DNA from: Hirundichthys speculiger
Lineage: Eukaryota > Chordata > Actinopteri > Beloniformes > Exocoetidae
Direction: 5' to 3'
DNA length: 64,000 bases
Assembly (NCBI GenBank): GCA_018398805.1
Contig: JAGFBZ010002567.1
Location: forward strand, 806,001 to 870,000
Shown: piece by piece, positions 1-14,000 of the stretch
How positions within the stretch are numbered: position 1 is the first letter of the stretch
Layout: each line of letters begins with the position of its first letter
Translations under genes and position numbers: made by a program
Notes under the pieces: generated by a model
Seen by the model: only the letters and a program-made list of their open reading frames with translations
Databases searched by the model: none
What the model was told of the DNA's origin: nothing

Positions 1-1926
1 TAGAAGGTGTGGGAAAGCCAGAAAAAGGTTTAGGTAGGCATGCAAGTCATCTCCAGAATTATAGCTGCAGTAAGTGTTGTAACAAGCATACATACCAGTG
101 TTCCACTAACTTTAGTCCTTTTGTTTATCTTTTCATTATATCTTTTTCTTTTCCTTTTTAATTTACAGTTAAGTTAAGGCTGCAGAAGGTTACAGAGTAA
201 TGTGAAGCTCACAACTTCATCACAATGTCAGATTTTTATGTTTTATCTATGATTTATCTCATGAAAATATTCATTTTCAAGGGAAAGGGGGATTTTTACA
301 ACTCTGCAGGTTGTGGTAAGCTAATGAAAATCTTTCCTCTTTCAAGCTGGTTGATCAACCCTTCTGACATTTAAAACAATCTCTTTGTTTTTTGTTTATG
401 CTTTCTGCTCTTGGACTGATGTCATGATAAACAGTTTCTCTGCGAGCTCGATGATGTATGGTTTTAATACAAAAAATAAATAAATAAAATAAAATAAAAA
501 TCACTGCCAACTGCACTTGAGATGTATTCCAAATACAACAATAAAGTTTGGAAACCCTGCAGCAGTTGTTTAAATGGTGCGAAAAGAAAATTAGAAAAAA
601 ACTGTTTAGGCTGTTATTGCAGTTAACCAAAACCCCCCCTCTTTTTTTTTTTTTTTTAATTTATTAATTTATAACATAAAATCAGCCAATCATTGTGGGT
701 TTCAGTATCAGGCTGATACAAACTCAGACAAGCACATTATTGATTTCACCATGCAGCCTGCAGATGCACATTTAGCTGCAACAAGTTTAGATAATCATTT
801 CCTGTACAATGTTATCAGTCTCTCACTTTGTTGTGTGGAGGAATTCTGACTCATTTTTCTGCACATCATTCCTTCAGTTCATTGGGGTCTATAGCCATTT
901 CCCCATTAAGTTCCTGCCCCAGCATTTCATTTGGTTTCAGGTCTGGACTATGGCCATTCTATGGTCATCCTGGTGCATGACCCAATTTCAACCAAGCTGT
1001 AGCAGAGGATGGGTGGACTCTGGTGTACAGAGAACTTCATGGTCCATTCATAGACTGAATCATTTACTGGACAAGCCTCTTGTCAGCCCCCATAGCTTTC
1101 CACTAGCTTTCCACACCCACCAGATACACTTAGATATTTTTGCTTGGCTGGCAAACCTAAATATAACAAAAGTGATCATTAATGTTAAGTTACATTCACT
1201 TTGACCAAACATCCACATTTCAGGTGTTACTACCGAAACACCGCTCCCAGAGTTGAAATAAGGACTAGCAGAGCTCTGCTGGGACTTGCAGGTCATTGAC
1301 CGTCTATCCACTTGCCTAGACGCCTTGCAGTCGGGCAAGCCTACCTCCATCAGCAGGCGAGACGCTGGAGGATTGACTGCAGGTCCCAGCATACCTCCCT
1401 GCAGGTCCCAACATACTTCTGCATGGATGGGTCCTTGAATGATCTGGCTCCCGGCACCTTCAGCCGAACCACGGAGGAGGAGCTGTGAGCTGCTGGTGGA
1501 CATCCACAGCAGGAGCTCCAGTTTCAAATGTTGTTTCGGTGGCGACAACAGAAATGATCACTGCCTGTAACTTAGTAAGTACTGCTACTTAGCTAAGTTT
1601 CTTTCTCAAATCCTTCAGCCTCCACAGTCAGTAGGTCTGTGCTGTCTTAGGCTTTTATTCCCAGCAGTCAATATAATGCTAATATTAACAATATCAATTT
1701 TGTTCAAGTAAGGTTGTATTTGAGACTTGGTAATAATGTTATTAGTCTTTATTAATCAATGATACTTCTTTATCATATGACTATATAATAAAGGAATCAG
1801 TGAGCACTTATACTGACATCTAAAGGTTTTCGTCCACCAGTGGCAAACCTCAAAAATACCACGAAAAAATGTAGTATGAAGAAACAGTTAAAAAGACAAC
1901 TTCAAGCATTAGTAAAAAGACTGTAC
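1..1926 (-). other. aopep intron (downstream part, incomplete)
   Basis: No further aopep exon was recognised between the catalytic exon and base 1. A 162-codon minus-strand ORF at 1,060-1,548 in a GC-richer patch (about 1,200-1,560) has no recognisable similarity, and I do not call it a gene. The remainder is AT-rich with an A/T run near 640-660. Confidence 0.5.
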
Positions 1927-2053
1927 TTGTTGCGCTTGGGCCCAGATAATGTCTTCAAGGCAGGTAGCAAAGCCCTCGCTGATCCATTCCTCCGTCCAGT
2001 CCCTGGCTCCGATAACCAGCCCAAACCAGGAGTGGGCAATCTCATGGCAAAGC
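1927..2053 (-). CDS. aopep: aopep catalytic exon (HEXXH zinc site)
   Basis: 127 bases, beginning one base into an Arg codon, ending phase 0. It reads RLCHEIAHSWFGLVIGARDW then TEEWISEGFATCLEDIIWAQ and AQQ. Zinc ligands are the two His of HEIAH and the Glu of SEGFA, 18 residues later; the Glu of HEIAH is the catalytic base. I place the acceptor at tctag (2,055-2,054) and the donor at gtacag (1,926). Upstream codons in frame read LCVGS, curiously like the mammalian LCGT, so the true acceptor could lie a little further upstream. Confidence 0.9.
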
Positions 2054-5000
2054 CTAGATCCCACACAGAGACAGGTCGCTCTCTCCTGAACCAGTACTTC
2101 CAGCACACAACACACTTTGGGACAGGAAGATTATGTGAGGGCTGTGGAAGACAAATAAAACAAAATTAAACAAAAAAAAGATGATACTCCTTAAATTAAT
2201 TCTACAAGGAAGAAAAGGACTTACAAGGTAAAAAATTTGAAGAATCTGGGAGGAATTGTAATTGGTTGCTGGGCCAAAAGTTACTTAGAATGAGGACCTT
2301 AGAGGACTGAATTTTCACCGGCTAAATCAACTCAAATCAAAAATGTCATAACGGTTTAAGCATTGACAAGTTTGCACCATATAGTTTTTTTTTTTTTTGT
2401 TACTTAATTTTTGAATGACGTCTGTTTTGCAATCCCACCCACTATATGTTTGACTGGTACAAAGGTGGCGAAAACATTCACAGTATAAAATTCACTTGAA
2501 AGGTTAAGACATATGTAACGTTTGCGTTTTGTTAGGCTGCCTAAACCCTTGATGTACTTTGAGGATTATTTGTCCAAATAATCCTCAAATGTGTGATGAT
2601 TATTTTATAACTTCCTGATCTCGTATTAAAATATCAAACACGTTTGATATTTCCAATTCTTGCGCCCGACCGAAAAACAGCAATAAGAAGCAGACTGAGT
2701 AGAGTCACCAACAGGATGCTACATGCTTTTACAGCTCACAGGCATGACAGTGAATGGAACACAACACAACCAAAGCAAATGGAATATAGAAAAGCAGGAG
2801 AAGCATGCAGAATGGTGACATGGGTGACTTTTTAAGATGTCATTCAAGACCATGTTTTAAAAACTCATTAAGATTTGAAAACTGTATGTATAGCCAGCTT
2901 CAGGCAGTGAAAAATTGTTCCTCAATGACCCTCATTCTCAGAAGCTGTTAGCATGGCTTCCCATTAAAATTCCTTCCTGATTTTCCAAACAGAGAGTTAT
3001 GTGACTGCTGTCTACTGCAGGCAAGACAATAACTACTCATAAGCACGTCACTTCAAAAAAAACAATATATCCCTTAAGGGCAGATGAGAACATAATGAAG
3101 CTCCATCCAAAATGATCAAAGGTTTACTGAGGCAATGACACACCTATGATTACAGAACAGTGAGCATGAAAGATAAACCCATGAATGTGTTCTAGTGAGC
3201 GTGGAAAAATATATCCTCCACATTATCTTTAGCAAAGGGAAGCTGATTCGTCAAACATTTCACGTCGATTCTAAATACCCACTGCAAAACTAGACATGTG
3301 AACCTACAGTGGGTACTGAGCTTTCACTCAGCTGTGACAGGGTGACATTTGGAAATTAAACATGGTTAAACTGGCAGTACATTGTATGTATCAATTGTGG
3401 GTGAATAAATCAACACATCCATGCCTCTACTGAAAAGGACTGCACTGACAATATACTGTTTATGAAACACTCGAACATGATTCATAAATAAAGCCGTAAA
3501 GTATGTTTTGAGATTTCAAAGATAAGAGGCTATTTCTTCTTTTACAGAGGGATAAATCCACAACTCCAAATTCTCAAAAAAAAAAATTATAAAAGCACAG
3601 TCAACCAAAATTGAACAGGAAATGGTTAGCAAAGGCAAGTTAATATGAACAGTATGTAGAAAATAGTTTCCCTTTATGTCCATTTTGTGATATCTGATTT
3701 CAAAAAGCCTACATTAAGACTGTTGTCCTTTCTTTCAACTTTTACTCTTCTCTTAAGTCAGAGAGTAAATTTTAGGTTTGACGGGGAAAGTATTTTCACA
3801 CCTAAATGCTTGCCTGAGGCAAATACTGCACTGCTGAGATAAGCACAGTGTCCCACCTCATTCATAAAATAGTTAGCGCTATGTTTTTTTGGAGGTACTT
3901 AACTTCAACTGTGCCTGGAAATTTAAAAAGTATAAATTGCTAACACAAAAACAATACACATGGAAAAAAAAAAAGAAACTAGAAAGGCATTTGGTGGATG
4001 ATGCACTTTGAGAGTGCATCATCCACCAAGGCCAATGGCCTGCTTTGCAATTAGTGCAACTTCTCTTAAAGTAAGGCATCAATAAAAAAAGGTTTTCTGA
4101 GTTTGTTATATGACAGAGTTAGTAGTTAAATGCTTCTCCATTAGTTTTTGAATTGCGCCAGCCTTTACTTTTCCAGCCTTTTGTTACCCTGCATTACCCA
4201 ACTGTGTTGAGACCATCAAAGTCAAAATGAGGCAATATTTTCCGTTAAATGGTAAAATGTCTCAGTTTCAACATAAACATCTTTATGTTCTATTGGGAAT
4301 AAAATATGGATTTATGAGATGTGCAAATCATTGCATTCTGTTTTATAAGTGTTTCATATGGTGTCCCAACTTTTGGTACTGGGGTTGTATGAATGATTTA
4401 GAACATTTGCAAAGTATATAAAATAATGTTTCAAAAGAAAATGAGCAGTGTTCTCTCCTGAGAGGCGTGTCTGCTGAAGGTGCTGATTGAGAGCCCTCAA
4501 TGACCTACATTTAATGGGTTCTTCTTCTGCTCCTGCTCCATCTCTGTCACATGTCAAACCCAACTAGGCGCATTCTGTGTTATGCTTCTGACTAGCAGAC
4601 ATTTATTTATCATATACCTATTATAATTCATTTTCTAAAACAATGCTGCAAGATGAAGAAGGATTTACTTTGCAGTACTTTCCACTTGCTCCTAACACTG
4701 TGATGATAAGCCGGATATAATGTTTTATAAGCTGATTTTCACATGGTGCAATTATAAAGAGAGGATGATTTAATAATTTGACTCAATAGTGGCATTACAT
4801 TGATCAGACATCACTAAAGTCAGTATGTCACATGACGTGGAAAGCATAGTGGATAGTTTTTTCGAGGCATTTGAGTCTGAACTAAAATGGGAAACTAGCT
4901 GACTGACCCAGCATTGTTACACAATGCCTTCTGCACAATAACTACTGAAAATAAGCAGACCGAGTAGGGTCACGAACTAGATGTGAATGTAAAAGTTGCA

Positions 5001-8000
5001 TTATGTTTTAAATGGCAGGTCTGTACCTGCCATTTAAAACATCTTGCAACTTTCACCCTAAAGTCATGCTTGCTATTAGAGTAACATAACAGCAGAGTTC
5101 ATACAGTAGACTCAACTGGGATGGTTAATCATGCAATATATGCTGATGGAACAGTACCCATTATAGAGCCCTATGAAAGCCAAGGTCATGGTTGAAGACT
5201 TCTCTGAGGCGTTCTTTACTCCTTATGCAACAAGCTGTGGCTCCCCTGAGGGCTTTGCGCCGGCTGTGTTTGAGAGGGAAGTTATTCTTCAACAGAAGAA
5301 TGGGAAAGGGGTCAAAGAAGTGCTAATGAATGGCCTTTCTCTTGCCTGGCTCATATAAGAAGACTGGACTGTCTAGAGATCCTTTCATGCTCACTAGATC
5401 TTAACTGTCCTGACCTCCATTGATCTGACATCTGTGGGAGGATTTATGGAAAACTGTAGGTCCTTAGTGAAGTGTTTTGTTTTGGTGTTGTTTTTTGTTT
5501 TTTTTGGAGGTTTATTACTACTCAACTTGTGTGACAAATATGTTTAAGATCCCTCTACGCAACAGGAGAAATATCTTCACATCAGCTTTACCTGACTTTA
5601 ATCAGCCTCTAAAAGCATGGTCAATAAGTCATCTGTGTAAGCATTACAGAGCAGTAGGCCACAGGTTCGTGATCACCTCTAAGAAGTCATTAAATAGTCC
5701 TACTTCCAACTGCTGAGACAGCTACAGTTACTTAACCTGTTGCATTTACAGTTTATTCCCCACATACTGCCACTACTGATGAATTACAGTGTGATGTGAA
5801 ATGAACTGCCCTCATCAAGGAAAGATTAGCATCTTAAATCACCCAAGGAGTGCTTTTTCCCCCCCTTACCATAACCTAATTATGATGACATGATAAGTTG
5901 ATTATAAAAGAAAACAGAAAGTAAAGACAAAGGTTGGGCCAGAACTGCCAGATCATTTTTCTGGGAAAAATAAGACCGTTATCTGAACAACAACACTACC
6001 TTCTATTTCCCTGGGGAGATTTACATCAGATAAGAGGCAGACTATCACCCCGTGTTATTTAGGAACATGCCAGCATTATAGAAGGGGTCTTATGGGCATC
6101 ATTCACGAGACAGCATCTCAAATATAATTCCATTTTTCTCTTGATTACACAAACAAAGGCTCTCCCTGGAGCAGAAGATGCTAACATTAACATTATGAGT
6201 TTCTTTGTTGTCTAATCTTCTTCCCCCACTATTGGATAAGCACGCCTTTGTTGTCAGTTCCAGTGTGTGTCCATCTGTGTGAGGTAGTAAGTGTGAAACA
6301 CAAAGACAGCCTTTCAGAGACGCCGCTTGCACATGTTCCTCTCAGGGAGATGGAATCCATCACTACAGTGACAAATAGTGTCATCCCACCGTGGTGTTGA
6401 TGAGTAACAACGGCATCTTTCACATTCGCCGATACACTAACTGACATTAGCTGACATCAGGGACGTGTCAGGGATACACGCATGAGGAGAATTTTACACA
6501 GATCTATGCATATGTAGTCCCTGGGCATGTGTACAAATCATCTTATCATTGTATCTGACAAGCAACCTACAATTGTTTGTGGTTTTCTGAAAAAGGGAGT
6601 AGAAATTTGTTGTAAGACAATATATTTTTAATTGCATGTTAATGTGCTTCTGAATTCTTAAAACCTTAGAAAGTATCACATTTTTAGAATTTATTAGATT
6701 AACACTGCAACTGGCTATGAAGTGTAGATACATCCATCCAACGATGTATTTTTTTTATGCTTATCTGGAACAAGGTGACATGGGTAGCAGTTTGAAGAGA
6801 GATATTCTCGACCCAGCCATATTGGAAATCCCAAGCCAGATGAGATATAATTTCTCCAGTGAGTCAAGAAAAATCCTGACCACATGACCAAAAAACCTGA
6901 ACTGGCCCTTTTCAATACAGTGGAGAAGTGACTTAACTCTGAGTCCCTCCTGGATGACTGAGCCCCTCGCCCTGTTCCTAAGGGCGAGCCCACCCACCAT
7001 TCATAGGAAGCTCATTTCAGATGCTTGTATTCACAATCTCATTCTTTTGGTCACTGCCACACAGCTTGTGACTATAGATGAGGCTGGAACATATATTGAC
7101 AAGTAAAACGACAGCTTTGCCTCTTGGCTCAGCTCTCTCTTTCCCACGACAGACCGGTGAGCTTCTGCATCACTGCAGACGCTTCTCCATTATGTCTGTC
7201 AATCTCACAATCTGATCTACACCAACTCATGAACGAAGCCCAAGATAGTTAAATTCTTCCTTTTGAGACAGCAACTCATTCGCAACTTGGAGAGCAATAC
7301 ACATTTTTCCAATTGAGGACCATGACCTCAGACTTGGAGGTGTTAATTCTCATCTTGGCTGCTTCACAATCGGCTGCAAACCGCCCCAGTGTGTGTTAGA
7401 GGTCTCTGCTCAATGAGGCCAAAAGGACCATATAAACTACGAAAAAATAAAATCAAATGTTTTCTAGCCAATCCCTGATTACTTGGCTGCATTTAGAAAT
7501 TGTATCTATGAGGGTTATGAACAGAACTAATGCCCTAACTGATACAATATTTAAAAGAATGAAGGCTTATTTGTTTTTAGAATATTAGGGAAAAAATTAT
7601 TCTATTCATCATTTTCCTTTGTTATTTACATCATAATGCATGATGGGTAATAACATCAGATGGCCAGACTTTGGACTCAGTGAGATAAATTCAGATTGAT
7701 TTCTATTCAACCTGAATTTAACCGTGCTGTGAACATAAGTAGTGTAGATAATACTGAAAAAATAAAAGAAATGTAAATTAAGAAAAAAAAAGGTCAGGGA
7801 GGTGGGGATGTGAGAGAGTAATAGTCTGTGGTGTCTGTGCAATAACCGCCTTTCAGAGCCAAGAGAGGAACTCTGTCATGAACTATTTTAGGTAAAAATA
7901 CAGTAGTGAATCAGCATTTGTAAAGACTTAGTGAAAAAAAACCTGTAATGTGAACCCAGCCAGTGGTGATGGTCTGCAGTAATAGAAGTACAGGTTTCCC

Positions 8001-11000
8001 AAACTTATTCCAAAACATGTATTAGATAATTTGCCTCATCTGCTCCTATAATGTTTCAATTCGACTATATGCCATATTTCCTCCATCTATCTATTATCTA
8101 TACCTGCTTAATCCTCTGCAAGGTTACGGGGATCTGCTGCAGTCTATCCCAGCTCACTTCGGGCAGGAGTACACCCTGGACAGGTCGCCAGTCCATCGCA
8201 GAGCCACATGTAGATGAACAACCACGCACACTCACACTCACTCCTACGGGGAATTTAGAACCACCAATTAACCTGACATGCATGTCTTTGGACTGTGGGA
8301 GGAAGCTGGAGAACATGGAGGAAACCAACGCAAGCACGCGGAGAACATGCAAACTCCACACAGAAAAGCCCCTGCTGAGGTTGGAACCAGGAACCTTCTT
8401 GATGTGAGACATCAGTGCTAACCACTAAGCCACCGTGCAGGCCCACATATTTCATATTGATATAAATATATAAAACAAAATAGTATTTAATTATCAAGCG
8501 CAGGACTTCAAAGTTATGTTTTCACCAGCTCCTCACATTCACCCTCCTGTCCTCACATTCACTGATATGAATCCATATTGTACAACTGAATAAAAATAGA
8601 TCAAGTGTCACTTGGAAAGTTGCAGCTGCAAGGTATTGTGGGACTGAATTATTTTCTTTCCTTGCTTCATTCTTATGGTTCATTCTGTGCCTGGCCACAG
8701 TTCGTCTTTTACTTTTCACTTTCTTCTTTAATTGTAATGTTTAATGTTTTTCCTGTTTGTTTAACAGGGAGGAGAGTACAAATGATTCAATGATGAAATT
8801 CAATGAAGTGCTTGAAAACAATAATATACCCTTCAAGTTGTAATTCAGCAGCACTTAGAAAGTGTTCAGATACTTGATTCAAATTCATTTGAAATTAGAT
8901 ACACCCTCTCACAAAAACATTTTATCTAATTGACTTGTTCCATAGAACAAATCTGGAACACAACCCTAACAGCACTGTTGCATTCAATAATAATAATAAT
9001 AGATCAATGGCACACACAGAGGAAAATAAAAAAGAACTTTTATCTCTATATGTGTTCCAAGTTACGTTGCCTGAAAGAACAAACTAAGGAAATGGAAATA
9101 TATTTCCTGACCTTTGATTAACTCAGACAAATCTCTGCATAAATACACTAAAAAACTACTAGGAATTAATATCCCGAATAGAGCAGAATAACTGATAAGG
9201 ACCTTAGGTACCACATTGAGCTTTAATGCGCGAAATGAACCACTTTAAAGCCTCCTGTGCTTCAACGTGACAAACTCACAACTCTGAGCCACCAAGTGGA
9301 GCTGGCCCATAGCTTCAGATGTGTGAACTAGGGCAAATCTTCAATTTGGTGTGAACCAGATTGCAACAGTGTCTTGCTCCTCCATCTATCCATCCATTAT
9401 TCATCCCTCCATCTATCGTAACTGGCTGTAGGCCATTTTTCCCCCAGCGGGACACTTCCATATATAATGTAGCAGGGGCCCTATCACAGCCCCATAATTG
9501 ACACCCCCAGTCCAGCTCAGCCCATAGCTGGGACATGAGTAAAAAAAGCCCCATGAGACAGAGGGACGAGGAAAAAGATGATGAGAGCAGAGTGTGTACA
9601 CTGTATGAGTAAATCAGAGGGTAAGAGCACGGGAGATAAATTGAGTGACATCGAAAGATTGGAAAAGAATAAAGGCTTTTCGAAAAGTTGGATAAAATAT
9701 CCTCTAATGGATATTTATGAAGAAAAAGAGAAATCAGGAAGGGAAGGAGAGGAGAGCATATTCTCGTCTGTCATGTTATGTGATAAGTTTTGCTTTTTCC
9801 CAAAACGCAGTGTGATCTCCCAGGTGCAAAAACTGTTGAAAAGTAGAACCAGTGTGACACAGACGCTATTATGCATGAAACTTCATACCCATACAGAAGC
9901 CCACAAACACCGGCACACTGGCATACCAATAAGGTGATGGATAAAAGGCAAACCCAAAATATGAAACTTTAAAATTTTTTTTCTACAAACGCAGATGCTG
10001 GGAGACTGGCCTTTCCTACCTTACGGGAATAGGCTTTGTGTCCTTCCCCTCCCTCTCAACCAGAATCTGTGGGTTATTTTAGACACAGGAGCTAGTTTGA
10101 CCAAACTCCTACCACCCTTCGTTCTTTTTTAACAAGTCTGACTTCAAATGTCTGGCATTCCTGGCTGGCTGCAGATCAGCTCACTGCTCCCAGACGGGGC
10201 CCCACAGGACCAGGCCAAATGCCACACCATGTAGGGCCTGATCACATGAATGAGGGCCAGGCCGCGGCCCCTAGAGAACCACCCCACCCACATTCACTTC
10301 ATCACATCAGAGCCTGAAAATAAATAAAAGAAAAGATATCAAAGGTCGTCAAAAGCAAGGAAGTGACTCTGCTCCTCAGGCCTGGAGAAACTGAGGCTTT
10401 GTAGTGCATTACAAGGTTAGATTGCCACGTTCTAATCACATTCTTCCTAAACTCTGAGCAGGTAGATGGTGTCATGTGTACCTTGATAACCCGATAAAGT
10501 CATGAATACTTGTGTACACAAACAGAGATAGATGTACGCATGAATACAATGGATGCAGGCATAACAGGGCACCCACATAAACAGCCATAAATTTACAGGC
10601 ACACACCCACATTCAGATACACCCACATACTTTGAGTAAACTCTACTTTCAACGCAGATCAGCTGTGAAGTGATAGCAGATGTATGAGCCATCCTTTCTT
10701 GAGAGTAAAACAATCCAAGGTGCACTCTGTTCCTTGTTTAGTACAGAGCCAAAGGGAAAAGAAAGATGTCATGCCGAAGGAATGTTCTAGTGAGAGTGAT
10801 TGTGTATGTGAAGGATGCTGGAGTGCATATTTCAAACAGTAGTGAAATGCAGTTGTCTACAATCGCTCTTTTTGTGTGTGTGTGAATGCAGACAATATTT
10901 TACAGTTCAAAGACCAAAAATAAATCTATGGATGTAATTTAGGGTAAGATGAGAAATTATAGTATCTTAATGCCATAATAAGCGCTAATCAACACAGTAT

Positions 11001-14000
11001 GAGTAAATCTGACTGCAGTATGCTACTGTCAATCAGCAAAAGGGAGATGTTGACATGACATTTATTTCTCATAACCCACATTCCTGTATCAGTGTTGCCA
11101 TTTGCGTGCAAGGCCCATCACTCATCACACAATACTCAGAGCCCTCTTTTGGTTTCCACTGCAGCCTCAATGAAAGGAACAGGACAAATCCATTTCACAG
11201 GATTATAATTTGAAACGTTTTCTTGCCTGAAGGGTAACAAGTATACTATTTTTTCTCTCTTATGTGAGAGAATGAGACAGTGAGGAGACGGAAAGTGAGA
11301 AGGCTTAGTGGTATGAGGCTTTACACAAAGTGTTTGACAGAATGGAAAGATGGATGAAGGTGAGATCGAAGTGAAATTAGCCAGTGAGCAGAGCTGTCGT
11401 CTCAACAGAGGTTTTCGTCACCTGACCAGGCTAACTGCCCTTTAAGACAAAACCCCACAGCTGATGGATACAGTGTGGGTTAAAGGTGTCTAATATAATA
11501 CTTTTCAACAGCTTACTAACACATCATTGCACTCTATAATCACTGGTTACAAAAAAAAAAGAAATAATATTGAAAGGGAAATCTGTGGGAAGGTAAAAAC
11601 TATCAGCAGGTTTTCACATATTATATAAAGTTAGGAAAAAAATTAACCCAAATAATGTTACTATTCAGTTAGAAACTAATAACAAGCTGATGATATTCTG
11701 TTTTTGTCAAAAAATTCTATGAAAAGACCAAAATGATCAATCTTTTTTGTTTTGTTTTTTTTGTTTTTTACTCAAGAAACTTTTCATGCAACACAAATGT
11801 GATGGAATATCAAAGTGCAGGTTGGTTAAGCTTTGGTAGTTATGCGTTTTTAACTGCTGTCTCCAAGAGGAATAAACTTGGTGATTTTTCATCAGTTTTG
11901 ATGTTGGTGTTGTTATTGGATGTGATAACAATGAGGAGAATATTGGCAGATTTGTAATTTAAGGAAATGGCAGTAAAAATGGCATTTGTACATGGCTGCT
12001 ATTGAAATGCATAGTGTTGTCAACATAACCATCGTGATTCTTATCATATCATATCATGAGTCAACATGTTAGCATTTCTGTCATTTCATATTCGGATTAT
12101 GGCTTGTCTTGTATAAATTTGTCACTTTGTCCAATTCATTCAACAAATCATTAAGATGTAACTCTTCCTCCAAGGCTAAAAATCAAACCGAGACATTTGA
12201 AGCATTACCATTTCACAGCACTAGTTTCAAACGTCTCATTTTGGTTGGCTCAACACAGGTGACCCACAGACATTAAAGTGTCTGGCTTTCCTCAGACAAA
12301 TAAAATTACCCACAGCCTTAAGCTTCTTCTATCACTCGCACGCCCCAGGATGTACGCAAAGATCAGCAGCAGTGTCCTCTACTCCACACAATGGGCCCAT
12401 CCATCACTCCAGAGAACGTATCCTGTGTTAGTAAAATGGGAGTGCAGTGACAGGCCTGTCTTGCCAGAGCCTCTAATCCAGAGTTGTTGCACAGTGTGCT
12501 TGTTACTGTTAAATATGCCAGCTGCTGCCAGCAGGTTCTCATCTGGGAGAAGCTCAAAACAACACATCAATCACTCACCAGTATCTGATAACAGCACATA
12601 TAGCACAGATAGTGACGGTGTAGAGCAAAGCTGCACATAAGTTGGAACAATGGGTCCTAAATGCGCAATTCAGAAAATATTGCAAGGGAGTTATGCATGT
12701 GAAGAAATAAAGCACATTCACGACAAAACACAAAACCCTCTCTTCTCAAGCAACAGAAGAGTCAAAAGAAGATTCCTTCAGTTGTGAGATTGCAGTATTC
12801 CAAAGCAAGTACCTGTAAACCTATACTGTAGATAAAGAGGGAAAGTTGAGAGGCCCAAGATAACTAGAGAGGAATGTTCCCCCAAAAACAAAACACTTGC
12901 TTGACAGTGTCCTGCTATCTTCATTAAAAGCATAGGGCAGAGACTGAACCAAAAACCAAAAAAAGAAAAGAGACATGGGAGCACGAAGAGATGGATAGTT
13001 GTGGCCCCTGCATGTGGAGTTTGCAGTTTTCCTGTGTGGCTTCAGCAGGAAGAGAGATGAATAAGAGTTAAAGGGGGAAAAAAAGGGAAATTTCAACCAA
13101 AAGTCTTAACTACCTGCAATCACTTAAAAAGCACACACAAGACACTCCCACTCCTTCTATCCAGGTGCAAGCAGGCATGTGCTGTCGTTTCACCTCCCTG
13201 GGATCTTTTGTGTGGCTATAGTGAAAAGGGAGATCTACTCAAGGTGGGAAGAAAGAAACGCCTCATCCTTGACCATTTGATTAACAGCTGTCCTCTCTGC
13301 CAAAATATCCGACCCCCCACATGCTGCCCTCCCTAACATGAACTCTCCAACTGCCTCCTGAAAGAGCAGGTCTGTGTCACACACTTCTAAGGTTACTCTG
13401 CAGATCAAACTGGAGAGGAGAGAAGAAAAGCAAGAAATCCACTGAGACACCACAAGGATGAGGAAAAGTCAGGCAGTGGGAAGACCGGTAAAGAAATGGA
13501 CTAAAGAGGAAGAGAGAAAAGGAGGACAGCACAGCTCAATGAAGATTCAGGGACTGTGATTCATCATCACCAGCGATGCAAAAAAACTGAGACAGATGCT
13601 GGAAACTAGGGCAGGTTCAGATTAATATCTAAACTTTTTAATTTGCATTTTGTGGTCTGCTGTTTTTCGATAATAACAAACAGCAGTGACTTTGTTCAAA
13701 ACTAAAGATCCCTTTTAATGATCAGCTTTATCTTTTCAAAGCTCTTAAATTCATATATACATATATCACCCTTTTTATTACTGAAAATTTTTATGGATTA
13801 ATTTTTTCATTTCAACAATTTGTTTACAAATTTTTGGTGGATTTCAGGGAAGTCAACCCTGCTCACTGTTTGAACTAATAATGAATCTATATTAATAGGT
13901 TACAGTTCTAGTTTAAGGCAGCACAGCAGTGTGGTGGTTTGTACAGTTGCTTCACAGAAAAAAAGATTGTGGGTGTTTCGGTGTGGAGTTTACATGTACT

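Noticed and set aside
1060..1548. 162-codon minus-strand ORF in a slightly GC-richer patch
   Set aside because: No recognisable domain, family or splice context; it could be a fragment of an unknown repeat. Not called a gene.
5173..5358. 61-codon plus-strand ORF starting MKAKVMVEDFSEAFF
   Set aside because: Composition looks protein-like, but there is no recognised family, and it lies inside an aopep intron without supporting signals.
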